Source: Undibacterium sp. KW1
GTDB taxonomy: Bacteria > Pseudomonadota > Gammaproteobacteria > Burkholderiales > Burkholderiaceae_D
Direction: 5' to 3'
Assembly: GCF_009937955.1 (NCBI RefSeq)
Contig: NZ_AP018439.1
Location: 1,178,001-1,242,000, forward strand
DNA: 64,000 nucleotides
A model generated the notes under the pieces. It worked only from the letters and a program-made list of their open reading frames with translations, was not told the DNA's origin and did not search any database. The first letter of the stretch is position 1, and every line of letters starts with the position of its first letter. Position numbers and translations under genes: made by a program. Below are positions 1-10,184 of this stretch, in pieces.

Positions 1-34
1 GCCAGGATCAGCTTGAAATGTGCAGACAATCATG

Positions 35-49
35 GGTAGTATTGCTACA
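35..49. promoter_or_regulatory. HexR-like operator, copy 1
   Basis: The sequence GGTAGTATTGCTACA differs by one base from the perfect 15-bp palindrome found at 21898-21912. It lies about 225 bases upstream of the sugar transporter start. Its shape resembles the TGTAAT-n3-ATTACA palindrome described for HexR, and a HexR-type regulator is encoded in the same locus. The assignment to HexR is inference. Confidence 0.5.
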
Positions 50-135
50 GTTTGCTGTTTTCAAGTGAAGTTTTTGTGCCAGATTTTCATTTTTATCAGG
101 CATGCTTGCTGTTTGTAGTAAGTCTTAAAAATTTA

Positions 136-150
136 TGTAGTTTGATTACA
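136..150. promoter_or_regulatory. HexR-like operator, copy 2
   Basis: TGTAGTTTGATTACA is a near-perfect palindrome with half-sites TGTAGT and ATTACA separated by three bases. It is the copy closest to the classical HexR pattern and sits about 120 bases upstream of the transporter gene. With the copy at 35-49 it makes a two-site promoter region in an otherwise gene-free, AT-rich stretch (1-272). Confidence 0.55.
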
Positions 151-272
151 TTTTGCTGTGGTAGTATTTCAGTATGCTGGCATTCTTGGTATGGTGACTT
201 TGTTGGGAAGTCGTTTTAGCCACCAAGTAATACCGCAATAGTAGTTCATAATAAATTTGGGGACAAAACACC

Positions 273-1637
273 ATGCAAGTATCTGCATACAAACCACGTC
301 TGTCGTTCTGGCAGTTGTGGAATATGAGTTTCGGTTTCTTCGGTATTCAATTTGGCTTTGCGCTGCAAAATACCAATACCAGCCGCATCTTTTCTACCCT
401 GGGTGCGAACCCCGATGAGTTGGCATTGTTCTGGTTGGCTGCGCCCATCACCGGCTTGCTGGTGCAGCCTGTCATTGGCTATCTGAGCGACAATACCTGG
501 CACCCATTCTGGGGGCGCCGTCGTCCTTTCTTTTTCATCGGTGCGATACTGGCATCGATTGCCATGTTCCTCATGCCCAATTCCAGCGTCTTGTGGATGG
601 CGATAGCTGTGCTGTGGATGATGGACAGCGCCATCAATATTTCCATGGAACCTTTCCGCGCCTTTGTTGGCGACAAGCTCGATGTCTCGCAACAAACTGC
701 GGGCTTTGCGATGCAGACCTTCTTCATCGGTTGCGGTGGCGTGATTGCCTCTTTGTTGCCGACCATATTTACTGATTATCTCGGCGTCAGCAATGTGCCT
801 GTGAATGGCGCGATCCCTGATACTGTGCGTTATTCCTTTTATTTTGGCGGTGCCATATTTGCCTTGTCTGTCATGTGGACAGTGTTTACCAGCAAGGAAA
901 TTCCTCCAGCAGACCTGGAGAAATTCAAACAGGAACGCAAAAATAACCAGGGCATAGGCAAGGCTGTATCAGAGATTCTTGGTGGTTTCACCAAAATGCC
1001 CAAGACCATGGTGCAACTGGCGCTGGTGCAATTCTTTACCTGGGTCGCCTTGTTTGCCATGTGGGTATATACCACGCCTTCGATAGCGCAAACTGTCTTC
1101 CATAGCAGTGACGCGCAGTCTGCAGCTTTCCAGGAAGGTGGTAACTGGGTGGGTATCATGTTCGCGGTGTATGGTGGTGTGTCGGCGCTCGCGGCTTTCT
1201 TGCTGCCTGTGCTGGCGAAGATGACCAGCCGCAAATTTGTGCACATGCTGTGCCTGGTGATAGGTGGTGTCAGCCTGATGAGTATCTTCCTGATTTCATC
1301 GAAACAAATGCTGCTCTTGCCCATGGTGGGTGTGGGCATAGCATGGGCCAGTGTGTTGACCATGCCTTACGCAATTCTGGCAGGTGCCTTGCCAGCAAAC
1401 CGCATGGGGTATTATATGGGTTTGTTCAATTTCTTCGTGGTGATACCGCAGATCATAGCCGGTGTCGTGCTCGGTGCGATCCTGAAGCACTTCTTTGATA
1501 ACCAGTCCGTCAAGGTGTTGATGCTGGGTGGGGCTTGCATGATAGTGGCTGGCTTGTTGACATTGCTGGTCAAGGATGAAGCTGTCGAAGTTGCATCAGG
1601 CTTGGACAAGACGGCAGCTAATGCTGCAGCAGTTTAA
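273..1637 (+). CDS. MFS sugar transporter, probable maltose/glucoside proton symporter
   Basis: This 454-residue protein has about 12 hydrophobic segments. The loop after the second or third helix reads DNTWHPFWGRRRPFF, the signature seen in SLC45/sucrose-type symporters and in bacterial maltose transporters of amylolytic proteobacteria. It probably imports maltose or maltodextrin across the inner membrane. It is the first gene of a run with amylase, GH31 enzyme and glucokinase-HexR on the same strand, which fits uptake of starch breakdown products. A purine-rich GGGGA lies about 10 bases before the ATG. Two HexR-like palindromes lie upstream. The exact substrate cannot be read from the sequence. 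Confidence 0.85.
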   Translation: MQVSAYKPRLSFWQLWNMSFGFFGIQFGFALQNTNTSRIFSTLGANPDELALFWLAAPITGLLVQPVIGYLSDNTWHPFWGRRRPFFFIGAILASIAMFLMPNSSVLWMAIAVLWMMDSAINISMEPFRAFVGDKLDVSQQTAGFAMQTFFIGCGGVIASLLPTIFTDYLGVSNVPVNGAIPDTVRYSFYFGGAIFALSVMWTVFTSKEIPPADLEKFKQERKNNQGIGKAVSEILGGFTKMPKTMVQLALVQFFTWVALFAMWVYTTPSIAQTVFHSSDAQSAAFQEGGNWVGIMFAVYGGVSALAAFLLPVLAKMTSRKFVHMLCLVIGGVSLMSIFLISSKQMLLLPMVGVGIAWASVLTMPYAILAGALPANRMGYYMGLFNFFVVIPQIIAGVVLGAILKHFFDNQSVKVLMLGGACMIVAGLLTLLVKDEAVEVASGLDKTAANAAAV

Positions 1638-1673
1638 TCCTCGAATTAATCCTCGATTTCGACGGAGTTTTTC

Positions 1674-3350
1674 ATGCAAGCAAAAGCAATCAGACTGGGG
1701 CTGGCAGTACTGCTGACCACGTCCTGCGTTTCCATGTCGCTGGCTGCACCCAAGCTAAAAACAGCACAACCATTTTTGTGGGAAAACGCCACTGTCTATT
1801 TTTTACTGACAGACCGCTTCCATAATGCCAACCGTAAAAACGACCTTGCCTATGGCCGTAGAAATGATGCAGCACCCCAGCGAGGTTATGCTGGTGGCGA
1901 TCTGGCTGGCATTACAGCTAAAATCAAATCTGGCTATTTCAAAGACCTGGGGGTCGATGTCATCTGGCTGACGCCACCGGTCGAGCAAATCCATGCAGGT
2001 ACCGATGAAGGCACGGGCAAGTCTTACGGTTTTCACGGCTACTGGGCCAAGGACTTCACCCGTGTCGATGCCAATCTGGGTACAGAAGCTGACATGCGCG
2101 AGTTCGTTGATACCGCCCATGCACATGGCATGCGTGTTTTGCTCGACGTGGTCATGAATCATCTGGGACCAGTGACAGAGCAAGACCCGGTTTGGCCAGA
2201 TGAATGGGTCAGAACATCGCCAACCTGTACATATAAAGATGCTGAAACCACCGTCAGTTGTACCCTGGTCAAAAACCTGCCGGACATACGCACAGACAGC
2301 AAAGCCACAGTCAGCTTGCCGCCAGTGCTGGTAGCGAAGTGGAAGGCAGAAGGGCGCTATGACAAAGAAATCAAAGAGCTGGATGATTTTTTCCAGCGCA
2401 CAGGTTTGCCACGTGCGCCACGCTACTACCTCATGAAATGGCATGTAGATTGGGTGAAGAAATACGGTGTTGATGGCTTTCGGGCCGACACTGCCAAACA
2501 TACGGAGCCAGAAATCTGGAAAGAATTGCACGGCCTTGCCAGCTTAGCTTATGAAGACTGGAAGCAGGCCAATCCTAAAAAGAAACTCGGCAATCAGGCT
2601 TTCTTCATGACGGGTGAAGTGTATAACTACGCGATTGGTCATGGTCAGGACTTTAACATGGGGGGCGGCCAGACCGTCAATTTTTACCGGAACGGTTTTG
2701 ACAGCCTCATCAATTTTAGTTTCAAGTCAGACGCCAACAAGACTTATGAAGCCTTGTTCAGTGATTATGCCGCGCGCCTGCATGGGCCATTGGCTGGATA
2801 TTCCGTACTCAATTACATCAGTTCGCACGATGACGGTGGGCCATTTGATCTCTTGCGCCAAAAGCCATTTGAATCTGCCAATAAACTCTTACTCAGTCCT
2901 GGCGCTGCGCAGATTTATTATGGTGATGAGACTGCGCGTTCGCTGAATGTCGCTGGCGCGCAAGGCGACGCGACCTTGCGTTCTTTCATGAACTGGGATG
3001 AGCTTGCAAAGAATGCCAGCCGTGATGGCTACCGCATTGCTGAGGTGCGTCAGCACTGGAGCCACCTGGGTTTATTCCGGCGTGCCCATCCTGCCATAGG
3101 AGCAGGTCTGCACGAAAAACTCGCTGAGCAACCCTATACCTTCAAGCGTACTTATGACAAGAACGGTATCAGCGACAAAGTAGTGATTGCACTGGATATC
3201 CAGGCGAATAGCAATCCTGCCATCAGCGTCGCAGGCGTGTTTGCCGATGGACAAAAACTGCGTGACTATTATTCAGGCAAGACGGCCACAGTCGTCAATG
3301 GCAAGGTGCAATTCAATAGCGGCTTGAGCACGATATTGATCGCACCTTAG
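1674..3350 (+). CDS. secreted GH13 alpha-amylase, MalS-like
   Basis: A 558-residue glycoside hydrolase that cleaves alpha-1,4-glucan. Residues 1-25 form a signal peptide (hydrophobic core then SLAAPK), so it acts in the periplasm or outside. All four GH13 regions are visible: DVVMNH at 158-163, GFRADTAKH with the nucleophile D272, GEVYNY with the acid/base E315, and SSHDD with D386. The spacing and the insertion after region I (a Cys-containing loop near 184-207) resemble E. coli MalS, which is longer (about 676 residues). It follows the transporter by 36 bases with the start preceded by GACGGAG, so the two are likely co-transcribed. Confidence 0.88.
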   Translation: MQAKAIRLGLAVLLTTSCVSMSLAAPKLKTAQPFLWENATVYFLLTDRFHNANRKNDLAYGRRNDAAPQRGYAGGDLAGITAKIKSGYFKDLGVDVIWLTPPVEQIHAGTDEGTGKSYGFHGYWAKDFTRVDANLGTEADMREFVDTAHAHGMRVLLDVVMNHLGPVTEQDPVWPDEWVRTSPTCTYKDAETTVSCTLVKNLPDIRTDSKATVSLPPVLVAKWKAEGRYDKEIKELDDFFQRTGLPRAPRYYLMKWHVDWVKKYGVDGFRADTAKHTEPEIWKELHGLASLAYEDWKQANPKKKLGNQAFFMTGEVYNYAIGHGQDFNMGGGQTVNFYRNGFDSLINFSFKSDANKTYEALFSDYAARLHGPLAGYSVLNYISSHDDGGPFDLLRQKPFESANKLLLSPGAAQIYYGDETARSLNVAGAQGDATLRSFMNWDELAKNASRDGYRIAEVRQHWSHLGLFRRAHPAIGAGLHEKLAEQPYTFKRTYDKNGISDKVVIALDIQANSNPAISVAGVFADGQKLRDYYSGKTATVVNGKVQFNSGLSTILIAP

Positions 3351-3382
3351 TATGAACAGGCAAAAAAATAATTAGAGACAGC

Positions 3383-5789
3383 ATGAAAAAAACAACTTTA
3401 GTAAAACTGAATATCTTTGCGGCTGCAGTCTTTGCATTGGCGAGTACAGTTCAGGCGCAAAATTCTGCACGCACTATCGTGTCTGTCAACAAGCAGGCTG
3501 ATCACCTGGAAATCAAGACCAATGATGGCCACTATATCTTGAAGCCTTACAGTGACAAGATTATCGAAACCAGTTTTATTCCTGCTGCTGAAAAATTCAA
3601 TCCGGCTTCGCATGCAGTAGTCTTGTTGCCAGCCCGCGTCAAGACCAGTTTCAAAGAAACAGCGAGCAGTATTCAGTATATTGCGGGTGACATCAGTGTC
3701 AGCATCAGCAAATCACCGCTACAAATTGCCTATGCCTACAAGGGTAAGCCCTTGCTGTCGGAAAGAAATGGCTATAGCAAAACTGCAGATACAGAAATGC
3801 TGGACTTTAATCTGGATGCCAGCGAAGCCCTGTATGGTGGCGGTGCGCGCGCGCTGGGTATGAACCGTCGTGGCAATCGCCTGCCTTTGTATAACAAGGC
3901 ACACTATGGCTATGAAGAGCGTTCCGAACAAATGAACTTTGCCATGCCGCTGGTATTTTCATCAAAGATGTATGGCCTGCATTTTGATAATGCCGCGATA
4001 GGTCAGCTTGATCTCGACAGTAAGAAAAACAATGCACTGGCGTATGAAACCATCAGCGGCCGCAAGACTTACCAGGTGATTGCCGGTGACAGTTGGGCCG
4101 ACATCGTCAGCAATTACACCAGCCTGACCGGACGTCAGCCTTTGCCACCGCGCTGGACTTTCGGTAATTTCGCCAGCCGCTTTGGTTATCATAATGAAGC
4201 AGAAGCGCGCAACATACTGGATAAATTCCGCGCTGAAAAAATCCCTGTCGATGCCATCATCTTTGACCTCTACTGGTTTGGCAAAGATATCAAGGGCACC
4301 ATGGGTAATCTGGAATTTGATAAAGACAGCTTCCCCAATCCCAAGGGCATGATTGCCGACTTTGCCCGGCAAGGTATCAAGACTGTGCTGATCACCGAGC
4401 CTTTCATCTTGACGACTTCAAAAAAATGGCAAGAAGCTGTTGATAAAAATGTGCTGGCAACAGACAAACAGGGCAAGCCATTTACCTATGATTTTTATTT
4501 TGGCAATACTGGTCTCATCGATATCTTCAATCCCCCTGCGCAAGACTGGTTCTGGGCTATCTATAAAGATTTGAAAAACATGGGCGTGGCTGGCTGGTGG
4601 GGTGATCTGGGGGAGCCGGAAGTGCATCCATCTGCCTTGCAGCACAAGACTGGCAGTGCCGATGAATTGCACAATATCTACGGCCATCAATGGGCCAGGC
4701 TGATTGCTGATGGCTACAAGAAGGACTACCCCAATCAGCGGCCTTTCATCCTCATGCGCTCTGGTTATTCAGGTTCGCAAAGACTGGGCATGATACCTTG
4801 GTCTGGTGATGTCAATCGCAGTTGGGGGGATTGCGCTCACAACCTGAAATAGCCTTGCAGATGGGTATGCAGGGCATGGCCTATATGCATTCTGATCTTG
4901 GTGGTTTTGCCGGTGCCAATCTGGATGATGAGTTGTACGCACGCTGGTTGCAGTATGGCGTGTTCCAGCCAGTGTTCCGACCACATGCGCAGGAAGAAGT
5001 GGCGTCTGAGCCGGTCTTGCGTGAAGCCAGGACCAAAGCTCTGGCAAAGGCGGCGATAGAATTGCGCTACCGCATGCTGCCATATAACTACACCTTGGCA
5101 TTTGAGAATAACCAGCATGGCCTGCCTTTCATGCGACCGCTGTTTTATGCGGAACCGCTGAACCAGAAACTGCAAACTGTTGCTGACACTTATCTGTGGG
5201 GGATAACTTCCTTGTTCATCCTGTCATGAAGGCAGGTGAAAAAGAAGCCAGCGTGTATTTCCCGGCAGGCAGTGCCTGGTTTGATTTTTATACTGGTCAG
5301 CAACATCAAGGTGGTGCGACTGACACAATAAGCGTAGAGCAAGATCATATCCCGGTGTTTGTGCGTGCCGGCGCTTTTGTACCCATGAGTCCGTTGGTGC
5401 AGAATACCCGTGACTATTCAGCAAAAAAACTGGAACTGCATTACTACCATGATGCCTCGGTCAAAAAGTCGGCAGGCAAGCTGTATGACGATGATGGCGA
5501 AACCGCGAATGCTTATGAGACGGGGGCTTATACCCTCATGCACTTCAGTAGCCAGGCAAATACTGCGCAGTTGAAAATCAGTCTCCAAGCGCAGACGGGT
5601 GTGCATGCTGAGGCTGCAGACAGGAACATTGCACTGCATATACACAATATTGCCAGCAAACCAGCATCAGTAATCCTTCAAGGGAAAGCTGCACCTTTCA
5701 GTTGGGATGAAACCAAAAAACAGTTACTTATTGATGCGCACTGGCAAAAAAATAGCAAGGCAGAGCTATTAATAAAGTTAATTAAATGA
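3383..5789 (+). pseudogene. GH31 alpha-glucosidase/transglucosylase, broken by two frameshifts
   Basis: A secreted GH31 enzyme (signal peptide ending ...VQAQ near residue 26) read in three frames: 3383-4852, about 4825-5205 and about 5200-5789. The nucleophile D408 lies in GWWGDLGEPE and the acid/base D476 in WSGD. The 68-residue spacing and the GWWxDLGEPE form resemble Cellvibrio Agd31B, an alpha-transglucosylase, so it may rearrange maltodextrins rather than only hydrolyse them. The reading frame is lost at a run of six G near 4834 (seven would restore WGGLRSQP) and at a run of five G near 5200 (six would restore WGDNFLVHP). Both are single-base losses in homopolymers, so sequencing error is likely and the gene may be intact. 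The C-terminal part is a beta-rich DUF5110-type domain. Confidence 0.85.
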
Positions 5790-5936
5790 TATTTTCATGC
5801 CCGTTTAGAGCCAGATGCAGACTGCTTGCTACGGCAATCACTGATTTTGGGCATGATTTTCAGGGTGTTTGTGGTAAATTGCGGGATTGTATTCTCTGTA
5901 AGACAATAGGCAGTAAACCGTATATATGAAGACAGC

Positions 5937-7817
5937 ATGACGACAGAACACGCACTTGTAGAACATGGTAACGCGGCGGGCTTTTCCAGTGGCCCGCGCT
6001 TGTTGGCAGATATAGGCGCAACCCATGCGCGCTTTACACTTGAGTCTTCACCAGGTGTGTTTGAATCCGTCAAGGTCTTGAAGTGCGATGAATACACCGA
6101 CATCATCGCCTTGCTGCGCGCCTATTTATCTACGGTGCCTGCCAGCAAAGTGCATCATGCGGCGTTTGCACTTGCCAATCCTATCGACGGTGACCAGGTC
6201 AGGATGACCAACCGCGACTGGGCATTTTCCATAGAAGATGTGCGCCGTGAATTTGGTTTATACACTCTCCTCATCGTCAATGATTTTACTGCACTGGCCA
6301 TGTCCTTGCCGGGTTTGCAGGCCAAAGAGCTGATGCAGGTGGGTGGTGGTACACCAGTGCCCAAATCCGTTATTGGCGTCCTGGGGCCTGGCACTGGCCT
6401 GGGTGTGTCTGGTCTTATCCCTACCTCTGATGGCTTCGTCACCTTGGGTAGTGAAGGCGGCCACGTCAATTTCGCGCCGGTGGATGAGCGTGAATATGCC
6501 ATCCTGCAATTTGCCTGGAAAGAATGGCCTCACGTCTCTACCGAGCGCCTGATTTCTGGCCCTGGCCTGGAATTGATTTATCGCGCCCTGGCAGATAGAA
6601 ATAACAAGAAAGTCAAAGGCTTGGCAGCGCAAGATATCATGCGTGGCGCCTTGACTGATGATGATGATGCACTTTGTCTGGAAACCCTGGAATGCTTTTG
6701 CGGCATGCTGGGCAGTTTTAGTGCCAACCTCGCTGTGACTCTAGGGGCTTTTGGCGGCATCTATATCGGTGGTGGTATTGTTCCGCTGATGGGCGATTAT
6801 TTCGCCACTTCAGCCTTCCGCACTCGCTTTGAAGCCAAAGGGCGCTTCACCAGTTATCTGGCGCAAATACCTACCTTCGTCATTACGACGCCCAATCCGG
6901 CGTTTTATGGCGTGTCGGCGATTTTGTCTGAACACTTGCGTGGCCGTAGCGGCGACAGTTCATTGATGGACCGCATACAGCAAATCCAGGCAGAGCTGAC
7001 ACCGGCAGAACGCCGCGTCGCTACCCTGGTGCTGGAAAACCCGCGCACGGTATTGAATGAAGCAATTGCTGAGATTGCCCGCCTGGCCGATGTCAGTCAG
7101 CCCACCGTCATCCGCTTTTGCCGCTCTCTGGGTTTCCTCGGTCTTGCAGATTTCAAACTCAAGTTTGCCAGCAGCCTGACCGGCACGATACCTGTACGCC
7201 ATAGCCAGGTACGCATGAGCGACAGCACGCATGACCTGAGCGCCAAGGTCATCGATAACACTGTGTCGGCGATTTTGAATTTCCGTGATCAGCTCGATGT
7301 ACGCTCGCTTGATCAGGCAATTGCCCTGTTGCGCAAGGCAAACAAGGTAGAGTTTTATGCCATGGGCAATTCGCGTGCCGTGGCGCTGGATGGTCAGCAT
7401 AAGTTCTTCCGTTTCCGTATCCCTACCGCGTCCTATGGTGATGCGCATTTATTCTCGATGGCGGCAGAATTGCTGAACCCCGGCGATGTGGTCATCGTTG
7501 TCTCGAACTCTGGCAAACTGCCAGAGTTGCTGAAAGCCGTTGACGCTGCCCGCCTGGCCGGGGCAGATGTGATTGCGATTACGCCCAACCAGTCACCACT
7601 GGCAAAGAAGGCAACAGTCTGTCTGGCGGTCAATCATACTGAGGACAATGCCACCTTTTTGTCCATGATTTCACGCATACTGCAATTGTTGCTGATTGAT
7701 ATTATCGCGGTAGGTTTGTCGGTTGATACACCTGAAACCGAAGGGCATGGCGATGACGTCAAGCGCAAGGAGTTATCGCGTTTCAGTAATTTGCTGATTT
7801 CCCACCTGGACAGCTGA
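5937..7817 (+). CDS. glk-hexR: bifunctional glucokinase / HexR (RpiR family) regulator
   Basis: A 626-residue fusion. Residues 20-335 are glucokinase: ADIGATHARF near 24-33, VNDFTAL near 114-120, [10 protein letters not shown] at 150-159, EGGHVNF near 173-179 and the GGIYIGGG segment near 273-280. It phosphorylates glucose to glucose-6-phosphate. Residues 343-415 are an RpiR helix-turn-helix (SQPTVIRFCRSLGF), and about 470-610 a sugar-isomerase (SIS) domain with VVSNSGKLPE, which in HexR binds 2-keto-3-deoxy-6-phosphogluconate. The fusion is a known arrangement in Burkholderiales. It closes the maltose-type gene run and is the obvious candidate to bind the palindromes at 35, 136, 21758 and 21898. 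No such site is seen in its own short upstream region. Confidence 0.93.
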   Translation: MTTEHALVEHGNAAGFSSGPRLLADIGATHARFTLESSPGVFESVKVLKCDEYTDIIALLRAYLSTVPASKVHHAAFALANPIDGDQVRMTNRDWAFSIEDVRREFGLYTLLIVNDFTALAMSLPGLQAKELMQVGGGTPVPKSVIGVLGPGTGLGVSGLIPTSDGFVTLGSEGGHVNFAPVDEREYAILQFAWKEWPHVSTERLISGPGLELIYRALADRNNKKVKGLAAQDIMRGALTDDDDALCLETLECFCGMLGSFSANLAVTLGAFGGIYIGGGIVPLMGDYFATSAFRTRFEAKGRFTSYLAQIPTFVITTPNPAFYGVSAILSEHLRGRSGDSSLMDRIQQIQAELTPAERRVATLVLENPRTVLNEAIAEIARLADVSQPTVIRFCRSLGFLGLADFKLKFASSLTGTIPVRHSQVRMSDSTHDLSAKVIDNTVSAILNFRDQLDVRSLDQAIALLRKANKVEFYAMGNSRAVALDGQHKFFRFRIPTASYGDAHLFSMAAELLNPGDVVIVVSNSGKLPELLKAVDAARLAGADVIAITPNQSPLAKKATVCLAVNHTEDNATFLSMISRILQLLLIDIIAVGLSVDTPETEGHGDDVKRKELSRFSNLLISHLDS

Positions 7818-7899
7818 TTAGGCCTTAATCTAGGCGATGCAGCTTGCCTGAGCAGTCTGGCTGCTGTTATTGTTTTGCCTTTCATCTTCGTGGACAGGC

Positions 7900-8997
7900 A
7901 TGTTGGCTCTTGATCCCTTGGTCTTGCTCGATGCGGCTTTGCGCGGTACGCTGCTGGCTTTGCTGTTGCTGCTGTCCGCCATACTGGGTCGTGACCGCCC
8001 GCAACTGCTGGTAGTGCGCTCAGGTATCGCACTTTGTCTGGGCCTGGCGGTGCAGGTGATCAGTGCCACTCCCTGGATAGAAGCCACGGTGCCACGTCTG
8101 TGGCAAGCACCACTGGTGGCGATTTCTGTTGCGAACGCCGTACTGTTCTGGGTATTTGTGCAAGCCCTGTTCGATGATGACTATGCATTGCGGCCTATGC
8201 ACCTGCTTGCCTGGTTTGCGGTAGCCGCCCTGAGTGCCTTGAACTGTGCCGTAGTGGCGGGCAGTGCCACTATCATTGCCCCTGTGACGATGGGCATGCA
8301 GCGAGCGATACCGCTGGTATTTGCCATTCTGGCGGCGTTGGCAGCGGCGAGGAACTGGCGTACCGACCTGGTTGAGCCGCGACGTCGGCTGCGTGCTTTT
8401 ATCGTGATTGCTGGCAGTGTCTATACCGTTTTACTATTGATAGCCCGCTTAAGTTCGCCACAGGGGAGGTTGGCAGGCGGTACTGCGATGGCAGATGTAC
8501 TTGTGTTGCTGCTCATCATCGCCGTCGTGACATTCAGGATGTTAAAACTGGGGCATCTGGATTTATTTCCCTTGCCTGCGTCTCCCTTACAAAAACAGGC
8601 AACGACACCAGACTTGCCTCCGCCAGTGTCTGAGGCAGGCGCAGGCGAAGCTACATTGGTGTTGGCTTTACAGAAACTGATGCAGGATGAGCGCCACTAC
8701 CGCAGCGAAGACCTGACACTGGCCAGCCTGGCTGGCAAGATGCAAATCCCTGAATACCGTTTGCGCAGGCTCATCAACCAGCAGCTTGGTTACCGCAATT
8801 TCAATGCCTACATCAACGCCTTTCGCCTGGACGAAGCATGTGCTGCCTTGGCCGACCCGGCGCAGCAGGATGTGCCCGTGCTGACGATTGCGCTGACTTC
8901 CGGCTTCCAGTCCATAGGGCCATTCAACCGTGCCTTCAAGGCCGCGACCGGGCTCACGCCTACCGAGTACCGCAAACAAAATATGGCCGATTCCTGA
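7900..8997 (+). CDS. membrane-anchored AraC-family transcriptional regulator
   Basis: A 365-residue protein with six or seven hydrophobic segments in the first 230 residues, then a linker rich in Pro, then a C-terminal AraC DNA-binding domain (about the last 110 residues, with LASLAGKMQIPEYRLRRLIN and IALTSGFQSIGPFNRAFK as the two helix-turn-helix units). The ATG at 7900 follows a weak GGACAGG. An upstream ATG at 7870 is possible but would add only ten hydrophilic residues. Proteins of this build sense an unknown signal at the membrane. It follows glk-hexR by 82 bases on the same strand. Its target is not evident. Confidence 0.8.
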   Translation: MLALDPLVLLDAALRGTLLALLLLLSAILGRDRPQLLVVRSGIALCLGLAVQVISATPWIEATVPRLWQAPLVAISVANAVLFWVFVQALFDDDYALRPMHLLAWFAVAALSALNCAVVAGSATIIAPVTMGMQRAIPLVFAILAALAAARNWRTDLVEPRRRLRAFIVIAGSVYTVLLLIARLSSPQGRLAGGTAMADVLVLLLIIAVVTFRMLKLGHLDLFPLPASPLQKQATTPDLPPPVSEAGAGEATLVLALQKLMQDERHYRSEDLTLASLAGKMQIPEYRLRRLINQQLGYRNFNAYINAFRLDEACAALADPAQQDVPVLTIALTSGFQSIGPFNRAFKAATGLTPTEYRKQNMADS

Positions 8998-9113
8998 AAT
9001 CGGCTAGCCGAAATCTGTAATTTTCAGTCTGCGGCAAGACATCATTCGCTTTCCTGCGCATAGTCCGGTTCATCCGGGGCAATGTCCCCGGCACTCGACC
9101 GATTGGAGCCTGA

Positions 9114-10177
9114 ATGATGAAAGCGAAGTATCTACTTCTTGTTAAACGACTATTCAATTGTTTTAAGAATGCACTGCTGTACCTGTTGTTATTTGCTACC
9201 GGCACTGCAAGTGCATCGGTTGGCCTGACAACGATAGCCCCAAGTGCTACAGATGGCACTATTACCTTGTATTATCCGAGCAATGCACCTGAGCAACAAA
9301 TTAATTGGGGCCGCTTTCAGTTCCATTTGGCTGAACACGCAGAGCCTGTGCGCGGCAATGGACATCTGATCATTATTTCGCATGGTTCAGGGGTTCCCCC
9401 TGGGTGCATGCCGACCTGGCGCGCAGCATGGTTGAAGCAGGTTTTATCGTTGCCATGCCCGAACACCATGGTGACAATTACAAGGATGACAGTCATCCCG
9501 GGCCCGACAGTTGGACCTTGCGACCTGCGGAAGTATCACGCGCCATTGATGCTGTTGGCCGTGACCCGCGATTTGCGCCTTTGCTGACGCTGGACAAGGT
9601 AGGCATGTATGGCATGTCGGCAGGCGGCCATACCGCGCTCAGCATGGCAGGTGGGCGCTGGTCACCGGCGGGATTCAAGCAGCATTGTGAAGAAGATCTG
9701 GTCAATGATTTTCAATCGTGCGTAGGTTTGATTACCCGCCTCAATGGCGGTTTCTTTGATGGGCTGAAAAAATGGCTGGCTTTGACAATTATCCGCAGCC
9801 GTTTCAGTGATACCACCACGCGTGAACACCATGATCCCCGTGTGGCTGCGATTGTGGCTGGCGTACCTGCCGCTGCTGACTTTGACATGGCATCGCTACA
9901 AAACCCACCTGTGCCCTTGGGTCTGGTCACAGCCGGGCAAGACCGCTGGCTGGTGCCGCGTTTTCATAGCGGCAGGGTATTGGCGGCCTGCCAGACTTGT
10001 GAACACATTGCGGACGTGCCTGACGCCGGCCACGGTTCCCTGTTGTCGCCCCTGCCACCAAACCTGACTGGCCTGGTTGGCGACATGCTCAATGACCCAC
10101 CCGGTTTTGACCGTGGGCAAATGTCTGCGGTGGATAAGAAAATTACCGCATTCTTTGCAAAGCACTTATTGCATTAG
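9114..10177 (+). pseudogene. secreted alpha/beta hydrolase, single frameshift
   Basis: A dienelactone-hydrolase-like lipase/esterase with a signal peptide (hydrophobic stretch then GTASAS near residue 34). The first frame runs from 9114 to the oxyanion strand LIIISHGSG. The second frame, from about 9400, continues SPWVHADLARSMVEAGFIVA and carries the nucleophile elbow GMSAGG, an Asp in TAGQDRW and a His in DAGHGS. Adding one G to the GGGG at about 9389-9393 joins them into about 354 residues. This matches the other single-base losses in the window, so the gene is probably intact in the organism. The substrate is unknown. Confidence 0.78.
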
Positions 10178-10184
10178 AACGTAC

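Noticed and set aside
3383..5789. Programmed frameshifting in the GH31 gene
   Set aside because: The break sites are plain G runs without a slippery heptamer plus downstream structure, and other unrelated genes show the same type of loss.
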